This document shows positions 1 to 7,940 of a stretch of DNA of 64,000 nt, piece by piece; positions within the stretch are counted from its first letter, which is position 1, and every line of letters begins with the position of its first letter. Below the pieces are notes generated by a model. The model was not told the DNA's origin, did no database searches, and saw only the letters and a list, made by a program, of their open reading frames with translations. A program made the position numbers and the translations under genes. The stretch is from the NCBI RefSeq assembly GCF_000152805.1, contig NZ_CH902578.1, positions 1,949,834 to 2,013,833 of the forward strand, written 5' to 3'. This DNA comes from Maritimibacter alkaliphilus HTCC2654 (GTDB lineage: Bacteria; Pseudomonadota; Alphaproteobacteria; Rhodobacterales; Rhodobacteraceae).

Positions 1-67
1 GTTTTCCAATGAGATCAGAGGCCGATCATGGGCGGCCACCGCGACGGGCGAAGCCCGGCGCAACCTC

Positions 68-2419
68 TTATTCGCCGTAGGGCACCCAGACGGTCTTGAC
101 CTCCGTCGCTTGAGCGAGGAATTCACGCCCCTCACCCTCAGCCCCCATCCAGTCACGGTCGATGGCGTGGTTCACCCAAGTTCGCTTCAGGTTCCCGGCG
201 CTCTCGTATTCGATGAGGCTCGACATGTCGGCGCCGGAGGCGCTCCAGACCGCATCGACGCCGAGGTGACCGGCGAGCGGTTTGGCGAGTTCGGCGTGCG
301 ATCCGGTGAGGATGTTGACCACGCCGCCCGGCAGATCCGAAGTCTCGAGCACCTGGTAGAAATCCGCTGCGGCAAGCGGGAAGGGTTCGGAGGCGACCGC
401 CACGACCCGGTTGCCCATCGCGATGGCCGGGGCGATGAGGCTGACGAGGCCCAGGAGCGGGTGGTCGTCGGGGCAGAACTGGCCGATCACCCCGACCGGC
501 TCGTTCATGGCGAGCGCGACGCCGCGCAGCGGCACGGGTTTGGCCGCGCCGTCGTACTTGTCGGCCCAGGCGGCATAGGTGAAAAGCCGATCGATGGACC
601 GCTCGACCTCGGCCCTGCCGCTACGACCACCGGTCAGGGCATTGATCCGGCTGGCGAATTCATCGGCCCGGGCCGAGAGGTTTTCGCCGATGTAATAAAG
701 GATCTGCGCGCGCGCGTGGCCCGTCGTCCTGGCCCAGCCCGCAGCACCCGTGGCCGCTTCGACCGCGTTTCGCACATCCTTGCGGTTGGCGAGGCTCACG
801 TGGCCCAGCAGCGCGCCGGACTTGGACCAGACCGGTTTGGAATAGCCGCCATCGGGCCGCGCCTGTTTGCCACCGATATAGAGTTTCGCCGTGCGGTCGA
901 GTTCGTCGACCTTGGCGCCCTTGGGGGCAGCCACGGCCGGGATCGGTTTCAGGGTCGCGGGTTTGCGCTTGGGCTTGGTATAGGCCAGTAGCCCTTCCCA
1001 TCCGCCTTCGCGCCCGAAACCGCTTTCACGCACGCCGCCGAAGCCCGCCGCCGCGTCGAACATGTTGGTGCCGTTCACCCAGACCACGCCTGCGGCCAAT
1101 TTGGGCGCGATGTCCAGCGCGAGGTTCACGTTCTCGGACCAGAGCGTCGCGGCGAGGCCGTAACGGGTGTTGTTCGCGATGGCGACCGCCTCTTCCGGGA
1201 TGCGGAAGGTGGTGGCGACCAGAACGGGGCCGAAGATTTCCTCCTGCATCAGCGAGGCTGCGGGCGACATGCCGGTGATGAGGGTGGGCGGGTAATAGCA
1301 GCCCGTCGCGGGCATCTCGGCCGGGGCCTGGAAAACGTCGCCTTCTGCCGCGCCCGCTTCGACCAGTTTGGACACGCGGTCGTGCTGGACGGGATCGACC
1401 AGCGCGCCCACGTCGATGGATTTGTCGAGCGGATCGCCCACGCGCAGTTTCGCCATGCGCGCCTTGAGTTTGGTATAGAACCGCTCGGCCACGGGTTCGT
1501 GGACCAGGAGACGCGAGCCCGCGCAGCAGACTTGCCCCTGATTGAACCAGATCGCATCCACCAGACCCTCGACCGCGCTGTCGAGATCGGCGTCGTCGAA
1601 GACGATGTAGGGCGACTTGCCGCCGAGTTCGAGCGTGAGCGATTTGCCCGTTCCTGCCGTCGCCTTGCGGATGATCCGGCCCACGTCGGTCGAGCCGGTG
1701 AAGGCGATCTTGTCGATGCCTTCGTGGGCCGTGATCGCCTCGCCCACCGCGCCGTCGCCGGTGACGATGTTCACGACGCCCTTGGGCAAGCCCGCCTCGT
1801 CGCAGATCTGCGCGAAAAAGAGCGCGGTGAGGGAGGTGTATTCGGCGGGCTTCAGCACCACGGTATTGCCCATCGCGATGGCGGGCGCGATCTTCCACGC
1901 GAGCATCAGGAGCGGGAAGTTCCACGGGATGATCTGACCGGCGACGCCCAGCGCCTCGCGGTCGGGGAGTTCCGCGTCCTGCAGCTGTGCCATCCCTGCG
2001 TGGTAGTAGAAGTGGCGGGCGACGAGCGGGATGTCGATGTCGCGGCTTTCGCGGATCGGCTTGCCGTTGTCGAGGGTTTCGAGAACCGCGAAGAGGCGGG
2101 CGTGTTTCTGGACGAGGCGGGCCAGCGCGTAGAGTTTGCGCGCGCGTTGGTGGCCCGAGAGTTTCGCCCAGCCCGGCTGCGCCTTGCGCGCGGCGCGCAC
2201 GGCGGCGTCGACGTCATCGGCCCCGGCCTGGGTGATCTTGGCCAGCACCTCGCCCGTGGCCGGGTTCTTGGTCTCGAACGTGTCGCCCGGCTTGGTCCAT
2301 GCGCCGTCGATGAACAGGCCGAACGTCGCGCCGTGGTCGTGGATCCAGGCCATCGCCTCAGACGCGCTTTCGGGGGCGGTGCCGTAATCCATGCTGTCGA
2401 AGATTTCTTTGATGGTCAC
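68..2419 (-). CDS. ALDH16-type aldehyde dehydrogenase with truncated second ALDH domain
   Basis: 783 residues, far longer than the usual ~490 of an aldehyde dehydrogenase. Residues 1 to about 490 form a complete NAD(P)-dependent ALDH domain with the PWNFP motif (N167), the general-base glutamate in LELGGKSP (E264) and the nucleophile pair in GQVCCAGSR (C298/C299). From about residue 513 a second ALDH-like segment restarts (LYIGGKQ) but ends before any catalytic cysteine, so it is a non-catalytic pseudo-domain. This architecture is that of the ALDH16 family, for which bacterial members from Roseobacter relatives are known. The start is GTG at 2419, preceded by GAGG eight bases upstream. It lies 73 bp downstream of deoC on the same strand and probably shares its transcript. 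It may oxidise acetaldehyde released by deoxyribose-phosphate cleavage (inference). The substrate cannot be read from sequence. Confidence 0.9.
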   Translation of the reverse strand: MTIKEIFDSMDYGTAPESASEAMAWIHDHGATFGLFIDGAWTKPGDTFETKNPATGEVLAKITQAGADDVDAAVRAARKAQPGWAKLSGHQRARKLYALARLVQKHARLFAVLETLDNGKPIRESRDIDIPLVARHFYYHAGMAQLQDAELPDREALGVAGQIIPWNFPLLMLAWKIAPAIAMGNTVVLKPAEYTSLTALFFAQICDEAGLPKGVVNIVTGDGAVGEAITAHEGIDKIAFTGSTDVGRIIRKATAGTGKSLTLELGGKSPYIVFDDADLDSAVEGLVDAIWFNQGQVCCAGSRLLVHEPVAERFYTKLKARMAKLRVGDPLDKSIDVGALVDPVQHDRVSKLVEAGAAEGDVFQAPAEMPATGCYYPPTLITGMSPAASLMQEEIFGPVLVATTFRIPEEAVAIANNTRYGLAATLWSENVNLALDIAPKLAAGVVWVNGTNMFDAAAGFGGVRESGFGREGGWEGLLAYTKPKRKPATLKPIPAVAAPKGAKVDELDRTAKLYIGGKQARPDGGYSKPVWSKSGALLGHVSLANRKDVRNAVEAATGAAGWARTTGHARAQILYYIGENLSARADEFASRINALTGGRSGRAEVERSIDRLFTYAAWADKYDGAAKPVPLRGVALAMNEPVGVIGQFCPDDHPLLGLVSLIAPAIAMGNRVVAVASEPFPLAAADFYQVLETSDLPGGVVNILTGSHAELAKPLAGHLGVDAVWSASGADMSSLIEYESAGNLKRTWVNHAIDRDWMGAEGEGREFLAQATEVKTVWVPYGE

Positions 2420-2492
2420 TTTCTGATCCTCTTTCCGGGGCTGTGCCCGTTGGATGCCGACTTCGCTCCGCCCGGAGCGATGTCAGGGCACC

Positions 2493-3497
2493 TCACCCCA
2501 TCGCATGGCGGTAGCCCGCCGAATAATGCCCGGTCACGTGGTGTTCGAGCTGCCGTTCGATGTCGCCCAAGAGCGACGAAGCGCCGAAGCGGAACAGGTG
2601 GGGGTCGAGCCAGTCGTCGCCCAGTTCCTCTTTCACCAGCGCCAGGTAGGTGAGCGAATCCTTGGCTTTCGAGATGCCGCCCGCCGGTTTGTAGCCGACC
2701 TTGATGCCGGTCCGGTCGTAGTAGTCGCGGATCGCGCGCATCATCACGAGGCTGACGGGCAGGGTCGCGTTGACGCCCTCCTTGCCGGTGGAGGACTTGA
2801 TGAAGTCGGCGCCCGCCATCATGCAGACGAGCGAGGCGCGCGCGACGTTGCGCAGGGTGCCGAGTTCGCCTGTCGCGAGGATCGCTTTGACATGGGCGTC
2901 GCCGCAGGCCTCACGGAATGTGCGCATCTCGTCGTAGAGACCCTGCCAGTCGCCGGTCAGAACCTTGCGGCGGGAGATGACGATGTCGATCTCCTGCGCG
3001 CCGGCCTTGACGCTCTCGCCGATCTCGGCGACGCGCAGGTGGAAGGGCGAGAGGCCCGCCGGAAAGCCGGTGGAGACGGCTGCGACCGGGATATTGGTGC
3101 CGTGGAGCGCGTCGACGGCGGCCTCGATCATGTCGTGGTAGACGCAGACCGCGCCGGTGGTGAGGCCGTCGACACCCAGCGCGTCGAGCAGGTCCTGACG
3201 CACCGGCTGGCGAGCTTTGGCGCAGAGGCGGCGGACGCGGTTTTCGGTGTCATCCCCGGCGAGCGTGGTCAGGTCGATGAGGGTGATCGCCTTGAGGAGC
3301 CACGCGGCTTGGTAGTCCTTCTTGACCGACCGGCGCGCGCCGATGGTGCCCGCGCGGCGCTCGACGGCGGAGGTGTTGACCTGCACTGCCCGCACCCAAT
3401 CCATGTCGAGCGGGAGGCCCGGATTGCGTTGATCCACAACGTCGGGAAGCTGCGCCGCCCCGAGTTGGGCCTTCGCTGTGTGTGTTTCGGTCTGCAC
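2493..3497 (-). CDS. deoC: deoxyribose-phosphate aldolase
   Basis: Class I aldolase that reversibly splits 2-deoxyribose-5-phosphate into glyceraldehyde-3-phosphate and acetaldehyde in deoxynucleoside catabolism. The 334-residue product carries the Schiff-base lysine context DFIKSSTGKEG and the second lysine in VGYKPAGGI. It belongs to the longer DeoC type (over 300 residues) rather than the ~220-260 residue form. An open frame continues upstream to a TTG at 3569, but GGAGGT lies just ahead of the GTG at 3497, which decides the start. The upstream 300-bp gap shared with the ArsR-like gene holds a 24-bp palindrome that is a likely operator. ALDH16 follows 73 bp downstream. Confidence 0.95.
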   Translation of the reverse strand: MQTETHTAKAQLGAAQLPDVVDQRNPGLPLDMDWVRAVQVNTSAVERRAGTIGARRSVKKDYQAAWLLKAITLIDLTTLAGDDTENRVRRLCAKARQPVRQDLLDALGVDGLTTGAVCVYHDMIEAAVDALHGTNIPVAAVSTGFPAGLSPFHLRVAEIGESVKAGAQEIDIVISRRKVLTGDWQGLYDEMRTFREACGDAHVKAILATGELGTLRNVARASLVCMMAGADFIKSSTGKEGVNATLPVSLVMMRAIRDYYDRTGIKVGYKPAGGISKAKDSLTYLALVKEELGDDWLDPHLFRFGASSLLGDIERQLEHHVTGHYSAGYRHAMG

Positions 3498-3501
3498 GTT
3501 G

Positions 3502-3507
3502 ACCTCC
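3502..3507 (-). promoter_or_regulatory. Shine-Dalgarno GGAGGT deciding the deoC GTG start
   Basis: On the minus strand GGAGGT is followed by four bases and then GTG. It rules out the longer TTG-initiated frame that begins at 3569. Confidence 0.75.
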
Positions 3508-3648
3508 GATGTGTTGCTGCGAGCCTCGCACCTGTCCGCGCACATGGCAATATTTTTCCTTTTGGTCAAATTAAGAGGTGGGGAGGGTGGACGTCGGGCG
3601 GCGTTTCGCTGGTTTGCGGGGGGGCGGTTTTGGGCGGGCCGGGAGGAT

Positions 3649-3672
3649 AGAATACTAGGATCCTAGTATTCT
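3649..3672. promoter_or_regulatory. 24-bp perfect palindrome, putative operator
   Basis: Arms AGAATACTAGGA and TCCTAGTATTCT meet without a loop, giving a perfect 24-bp dyad. It sits about 150 bp upstream of deoC (minus) and 125 bp upstream of the ArsR-like gene (plus). A partly matching degenerate copy continues to the right (CTGGTATTGG). A closely related inverted repeat lies upstream of sdaA at 21486-21517, so one regulator may bind both. There is no T-tract on either side, so it does not look like a terminator. Confidence 0.6.
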
Positions 3673-3796
3673 GGTATTGGCAAGCCACTGGAATTGAACA
3701 GCTTTCTTGGTGAAAATTAAGACTTTCGTTAACGGGCCTTCAACACTCTCTCGTCATTCTGTGGGGACCGAACCCCTCCACCGAAGGAACCGCCCC

Positions 3797-4105
3797 ATGA
3801 CCGCTGACGACAAAATCGCCCTGATGTTCAACGCCCTCGCCCATCCCAGACGCGCGAAGATCTTTCGCCTGCTCGTGGACGACTCGCGCAATGGGCAGAC
3901 CTATGCCGCGCTACGTGACGCAACGGGGTTGAGCAACGCCGTGCTCATCCACCATGTCCGGGTGATGGAGGCTTCGGGCCTCGTCCGGCGCAAGCGGCGC
4001 GGGCCCGAGGTCAGCTATCTGCTCGAAAGCACGGAATTCTGCCGCACGATCGCCCTCGCTCACACGATGGCGGTGGATGCGCGGATGCACCCGAAGGCGG
4101 CTTAG
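3797..4105 (+). CDS. ArsR-type winged-helix transcriptional regulator
   Basis: 102 residues starting at ATG 3797, with AAGGA nine bases upstream. The opening NALAHPRRAKIFRLL and the helix-turn-helix stretch around LSNAVLIHHVRVMEASGLV are typical of ArsR/SmtB-like winged helices. No ArsR metal-binding CxC motif is visible, so it is probably not a metal sensor. The stop codon overlaps that of polA on the opposite strand (TTAG at 4102-4105). It is transcribed divergently from deoC across the palindrome at 3649-3672. Whether it binds that site is unknown. Confidence 0.75.
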   Translation: MTADDKIALMFNALAHPRRAKIFRLLVDDSRNGQTYAALRDATGLSNAVLIHHVRVMEASGLVRRKRRGPEVSYLLESTEFCRTIALAHTMAVDARMHPKAA

Positions 4106-6900
4106 TGCGCCTCGGCCCAGTTCGCGCCCTGCCCGGCATCGACCACCAGCGGGATGTCGAGCTTCACGGCCGGATCGGCCGCGCCTTCCATCACGTCGCG
4201 GATGACCGACACGGCCTTGTCCACGCCGCCCTCTTCGACCTCGAAGATCAGTTCGTCGTGCACCTGTAGCAGCATCTTCACAGGCAGGCCGGAGATCGCG
4301 TCCGGCATGCGGATCATGGCGCGGCGGATGATGTCCGCCGCCGAGCCCTGGATCGGCGCGTTGATCGCGGCGCGGCGGGCGAAACCGGCGTGCGGGCCCT
4401 TGGCGTTGATCTCGGGCGTGTGGATCTTGCGGCCGAACAGGGTCGCGACATGGCCGTGTTCCTTGGCGAAGGCCACGGTGTCGTCCATGTATTCCTTGAT
4501 GCCGGGATATTTCTCGAAATAGCGGTCGATGAACCCCTGCGCCTCGCCCCGCGCGATCCGCAGGTTGCGGGCCAGGCCAAAGCCGGAAATGCCGTAGATC
4601 ACGCCGAAATTGATCGCCTTGGCCTGCCGTCGCACGTCCGGCGTCATCTCGTCCAGCGGCACGTCGAACATTTCCGATGCCGTCGCGGCGTGAATGTCTT
4701 CACCATCCCGGAACGCCTGTTTCATCGACTCGATCCCGGCGACATGCGCGAGAATGCGCAATTCGATCTGGCTGTAGTCGAGCGAGACCAGAACCTTTCC
4801 CTCCGGCGCGACGAAAGCTTCGCGGATGCGCCGCCCTTCTTCCGTGCGGATCGGTATGTTCTGAAGGTTCGGGTCGGTTGAGGCCAGCCGGCCCGTCGAC
4901 GCGCCCGTTTGCAGGTAGGACGTATGCACCCGGCCCGTGTCCGGGTCGATGTGGGTCTGGAGCGCATCCGTGTAGGTCGATTTGAGCTTGGACAGCTGCC
5001 GCCAGTCGAGCACGCGGGCAGGCAGGTCGTGCTGGGCCGCGAGATCCTCGAGAACGTCGGCGCCGGTGGCATAGGCCCCGGTCTTGCCCTTCTTCCCGCC
5101 TTCCAGTCCCAGCTTGTCGAACAGGATTTCACCAAGCTGCTTGGGCGAGCCGACATTGAACGACTGGCCCGCAAGCTCGTGAATCTCGGCCTCAAGCCCC
5201 GCCATTTTCTGCGCGAAGGCGTTGGACATGCGCGACAGGGTATCGCGGTCGACCTGAACGCCGTGCATTTCCATCTGGGCGAGCACGGGCACCAGCGGGC
5301 GTTCGAGCGTCTCATACACCGTCGTCACCTTTTCGCGGTGCAGGCGCGGCTTGAACAATTGCCACAATCTGAGGGTCACATCGGCGTCTTCGGCTGCGTA
5401 TTTCACCGCATCTTCGATCTTCACCTTGTCGAAGGTGATCGCGCTCTTGCCTGTCCCGAGCAGGGTCTTGATCGAGATCGGGGTGTGGCCGAGGTAGTGT
5501 TCGGACAGCGTGTCCATGCCGTGATTGTGGAGACCCGAGAACATCGCGTAGGACATCAGCATCGTGTCGTCGATGGGCGCGACGTTCAGCCCGTGGCGGC
5601 TGAAAATCTTGGTGTCGTATTTGGCGTTCTGGAAAATCTTGAGGATCGCGGGATCTTCCAGCACCGGCTTCAGTGCGGCGAGGACGTCGTCGAGGGACAA
5701 CTGCCCCTCCGCCAGCTTGTCGTCGGCAAAGAGCCCCTCGCCATCGCCCACTTTATGACCCACCGGGATATAGCAGGCCTCCCCCGGCACGACGGCAAGG
5801 CAGATGCCCGCGAACTCCGCCTGCATTTCGTTCAGCGACGTGGTCTCGGTATCGACCGCCACATAGCCATGATCGCGGATCAGCGCAATCCAACGGTCGA
5901 GCGCCTCCATGTCCTTGACCCACTCGTATTTCTCCGGGTCGATTTCGGGCGCGTCCGGCGCATCGCCTTCGGGCGCGTCTTTCGCCTCCGGCTCGGGGAT
6001 CGCCAGCGGCTCCACCCCCAGCTTGTCCGCGATCCGGCGGGTGAGCGTGCGGAATTCCATCTTGGCGAGGAACGGCATCAGCTTGTCGGGATCGGGGTCC
6101 TGCACCTCGAGGTCGTCGAGGGTGAAGTCGATGGGCGTTTCGCAGTCGAGTTGGACGAGCCGCTTCGACAGTTCGATCTGTTCGCGTTTCTGGGTCAGAG
6201 TCTCGCGCCGCTTCGGCTGCTTGATCTCTTCCGCCCGGTCGAGCAGCGTTTCCAGATCGCCGTATTCGTTGATAAGAAGCGCGGCGGTCTTGATCCCGAT
6301 GCCCGGCGCCCCCGGCACGTTGTCGACGCTGTCACCTGCGAGCGCCTGCACGTCCACGACGCGCTCCGGGCCGACGCCGAATTTCTCGATCACGCCTTCG
6401 CGGTCGATGCGTTTGTTCTTCATTGGGTCGAGCATTTCGACACCGTCACCGACAAGCTGCATCAGGTCTTTGTCCGAGGACAGGATAGTGACTTGCCCCC
6501 CGGCCTCGCGCCCCATGCAGGCCAGCGTCGCGATGATATCGTCGGCCTCGTAGCCTTCCATCTCCTTGCAGGCGATGTTGAAAGCGATGGTCGCTTCGCG
6601 CGTGAGCGGGATCTGCGGGCGCAGATCTTCGGGCATCTCGTCCCGGTTCGCCTTGTACTGGTCGTACATATCGTTGCGGAACGTGTGGCTGCCCTTGTCG
6701 AACACAACCGCCACATGGGTCGGCGCGTCGGGGCCGGTGTTGTCCTCGACATACCGTTGGAGCATGTTGCAGAACCCGCTGACCGCCCCGATGGGCAGCC
6801 CGTCGGACTTGCGCGTCAGCGGCGGCAGCGCGTGGTAGGCGCGGAAGATATAGGCCGAGCCGTCGATGAGGTGCAGATGGCACCCTTTGCCGAATGTCAT
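4102..6900 (-). CDS. polA: DNA polymerase I
   Basis: 932 residues, the full three-domain form. The N-terminal 5'-3' flap exonuclease covers roughly residues 1-290 (VVFDKGSHTFR, EADDIIATL, the SSDKDL loop). The 3'-5' proofreading domain follows, with its Exo I motif intact (VAVDTETTS near residue 350). The polymerase domain has motif A (SLDYSQIELRIL), motif B (RRQAKAINFGVIYG) and motif C (VHDELIFEV). It acts in Okazaki fragment processing and excision repair. Start ATG at 6900 with GGGAG ahead. It is the last gene of a minus-strand run, 20 bp after the VOC gene, and its stop overlaps the stop of the ArsR-like gene. Confidence 0.98.
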   Translation of the reverse strand: MTFGKGCHLHLIDGSAYIFRAYHALPPLTRKSDGLPIGAVSGFCNMLQRYVEDNTGPDAPTHVAVVFDKGSHTFRNDMYDQYKANRDEMPEDLRPQIPLTREATIAFNIACKEMEGYEADDIIATLACMGREAGGQVTILSSDKDLMQLVGDGVEMLDPMKNKRIDREGVIEKFGVGPERVVDVQALAGDSVDNVPGAPGIGIKTAALLINEYGDLETLLDRAEEIKQPKRRETLTQKREQIELSKRLVQLDCETPIDFTLDDLEVQDPDPDKLMPFLAKMEFRTLTRRIADKLGVEPLAIPEPEAKDAPEGDAPDAPEIDPEKYEWVKDMEALDRWIALIRDHGYVAVDTETTSLNEMQAEFAGICLAVVPGEACYIPVGHKVGDGEGLFADDKLAEGQLSLDDVLAALKPVLEDPAILKIFQNAKYDTKIFSRHGLNVAPIDDTMLMSYAMFSGLHNHGMDTLSEHYLGHTPISIKTLLGTGKSAITFDKVKIEDAVKYAAEDADVTLRLWQLFKPRLHREKVTTVYETLERPLVPVLAQMEMHGVQVDRDTLSRMSNAFAQKMAGLEAEIHELAGQSFNVGSPKQLGEILFDKLGLEGGKKGKTGAYATGADVLEDLAAQHDLPARVLDWRQLSKLKSTYTDALQTHIDPDTGRVHTSYLQTGASTGRLASTDPNLQNIPIRTEEGRRIREAFVAPEGKVLVSLDYSQIELRILAHVAGIESMKQAFRDGEDIHAATASEMFDVPLDEMTPDVRRQAKAINFGVIYGISGFGLARNLRIARGEAQGFIDRYFEKYPGIKEYMDDTVAFAKEHGHVATLFGRKIHTPEINAKGPHAGFARRAAINAPIQGSAADIIRRAMIRMPDAISGLPVKMLLQVHDELIFEVEEGGVDKAVSVIRDVMEGAADPAVKLDIPLVVDAGQGANWAEAH

Positions 6901-6920
6901 GCTCGTCTCCCGCTAGGTCG

Positions 6921-7301
6921 TCACTCGTAGACCGACACTTCGATCAGATTTTCGTCCGGGTCGCGCAGATAGACCGAGGTGATCGGCCCGGCCGCTCCGG
7001 TGCGCGCAACAGGACCCTCGACGATTGGCACATCCGAGGCCCGCATATGATCCACCACATCTGCCATGCTGCCCGCCGCAATGAAACACAGATCGGCGCT
7101 GCCGGGGGTGGGACGGTGCGCTTTCGGCTCGAATTCATGGCCCGCTTCGTGAAGGTTGATCTTCTGCCGGCCGAACTGCAATGCCCGGCGCCCCGATCCG
7201 AAGGTCACGACCGTCATGCCAAGAACGCGGGTGTAGAAGTCACAGGTCGCGTCGAGCGAGGTCACAGTCAGGACGAGGTGATCCAGCCGGTCGATTTTCA
7301 T
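6921..7301 (-). CDS. VOC family (glyoxalase-fold) protein
   Basis: 126 residues of a vicinal-oxygen-chelate fold: first module MKIDRLDHLVLTV with a metal-ligand histidine (H8), second module PITSVYLRDPDENLIEVSVYE with the C-terminal glutamate ligand. Members include glyoxalases, extradiol dioxygenases and resistance proteins, and the substrate here cannot be inferred. It lies between the zf-CHCC gene (15 bp) and polA (20 bp) and is probably co-transcribed with them. Confidence 0.85.
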   Translation of the reverse strand: MKIDRLDHLVLTVTSLDATCDFYTRVLGMTVVTFGSGRRALQFGRQKINLHEAGHEFEPKAHRPTPGSADLCFIAAGSMADVVDHMRASDVPIVEGPVARTGAAGPITSVYLRDPDENLIEVSVYE

Positions 7302-7316
7302 GCCGCCACCGCAGGA

Positions 7317-7496
7317 TCACGCCTTGTCGGCGAAATCCTTGTAGACGTATTTCGCGTCGCAATACCCGCATTCCACATAGCCCGTGTCGTCGGGGATGGT
7401 CAGCCAGACACGCGGGTGGCCCGTGGCCGGCCCGCCGCCGTCACAGGCGACCTTTTTCTTGTCCACCACCTTGGTTTCCGGTGCGTCCATCGTCAT
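7317..7496 (-). CDS. zf-CHCC domain small zinc-binding protein
   Basis: 59 residues starting at ATG 7496 with GAGG upstream; an internal ATG at 7490 is an alternative. The Cys (VACDGG), His (ATGHPRV) and CysxxCys ([10 protein letters not shown]) ligands match the zf-CHCC family, related to the mitochondrial complex I subunit NDUFS6/13 kDa protein. In alphaproteobacteria such small proteins are conserved, and a role with respiratory complex I is plausible but not shown here. The longer open frame to 7769 is out of keeping with the family and overlaps HIT, so the short form is chosen. Confidence 0.85.
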   Translation of the reverse strand: MTMDAPETKVVDKKKVACDGGGPATGHPRVWLTIPDDTGYVECGYCDAKYVYKDFADKA

Positions 7497-7552
7497 TTCG
7501 CGCCTCGTTTGTCGCTTTGTCTCAGAATACCAGCCACGCGGCCGGTCACAAG

Positions 7553-7930
7553 TCAGCCCGGCAGCATCCGGCCAAGCACTTTGCCGGACAGAATGTGGGT
7601 GTGCAGATGCGGCACTTCCTGAATGCCCGCCTTGCCGCCGTTCACGATCAGGCGATAGCCCTCGCCGCCCGCGCCGGGCGCGATGGCGAGCTTGTCGATC
7701 ACCGCCTGAATGGCGCGGGAATAATCCGCCAGTTCCGCATCCGAAGCCTCTGCCGCGAAATGGTCCCATGTCAGATAGGCGCCTTTCGGGATCACCAGCA
7801 CGTGCACAGGGGCCTGCGGCTGGATGTCGTTGAAGGCGAGGCTGTGCTCGGTCTCCAGCACCGTGTCGTTCGGAATCTCACCGCGTAGGATTTTCGCAAA
7901 GATGTTCTGGGTATCGTAGTCGTAGGCCAT
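7553..7930 (-). CDS. HIT family nucleotide-binding hydrolase
   Basis: 125 residues with the histidine-triad motif HLHTHIL at residues 108-114. The N-terminal [10 protein letters not shown] and the central [10 protein letters not shown] match the HINT/HIT branch, which hydrolyses AMP-linked phosphoramidates. It starts at ATG 7930, ten bases after the glycosyltransferase stop, in the run leading to polA. The biological substrate is unknown. Confidence 0.93.
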   Translation of the reverse strand: MAYDYDTQNIFAKILRGEIPNDTVLETEHSLAFNDIQPQAPVHVLVIPKGAYLTWDHFAAEASDAELADYSRAIQAVIDKLAIAPGAGGEGYRLIVNGGKAGIQEVPHLHTHILSGKVLGRMLPG

Positions 7931-7940
7931 ATGTCCCGTC

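Noticed and set aside
3718-3733. TTAA-N8-TTAAC resembling a CtrA box upstream of the ArsR-type gene
   Set aside because: The spacer is eight bases, not the seven needed.
4909-6930. 673-residue open frame on the plus strand opposite polA
   Set aside because: It is a codon-bias shadow: high-GC third positions keep antisense frames open. PolA motifs are intact on the other strand.
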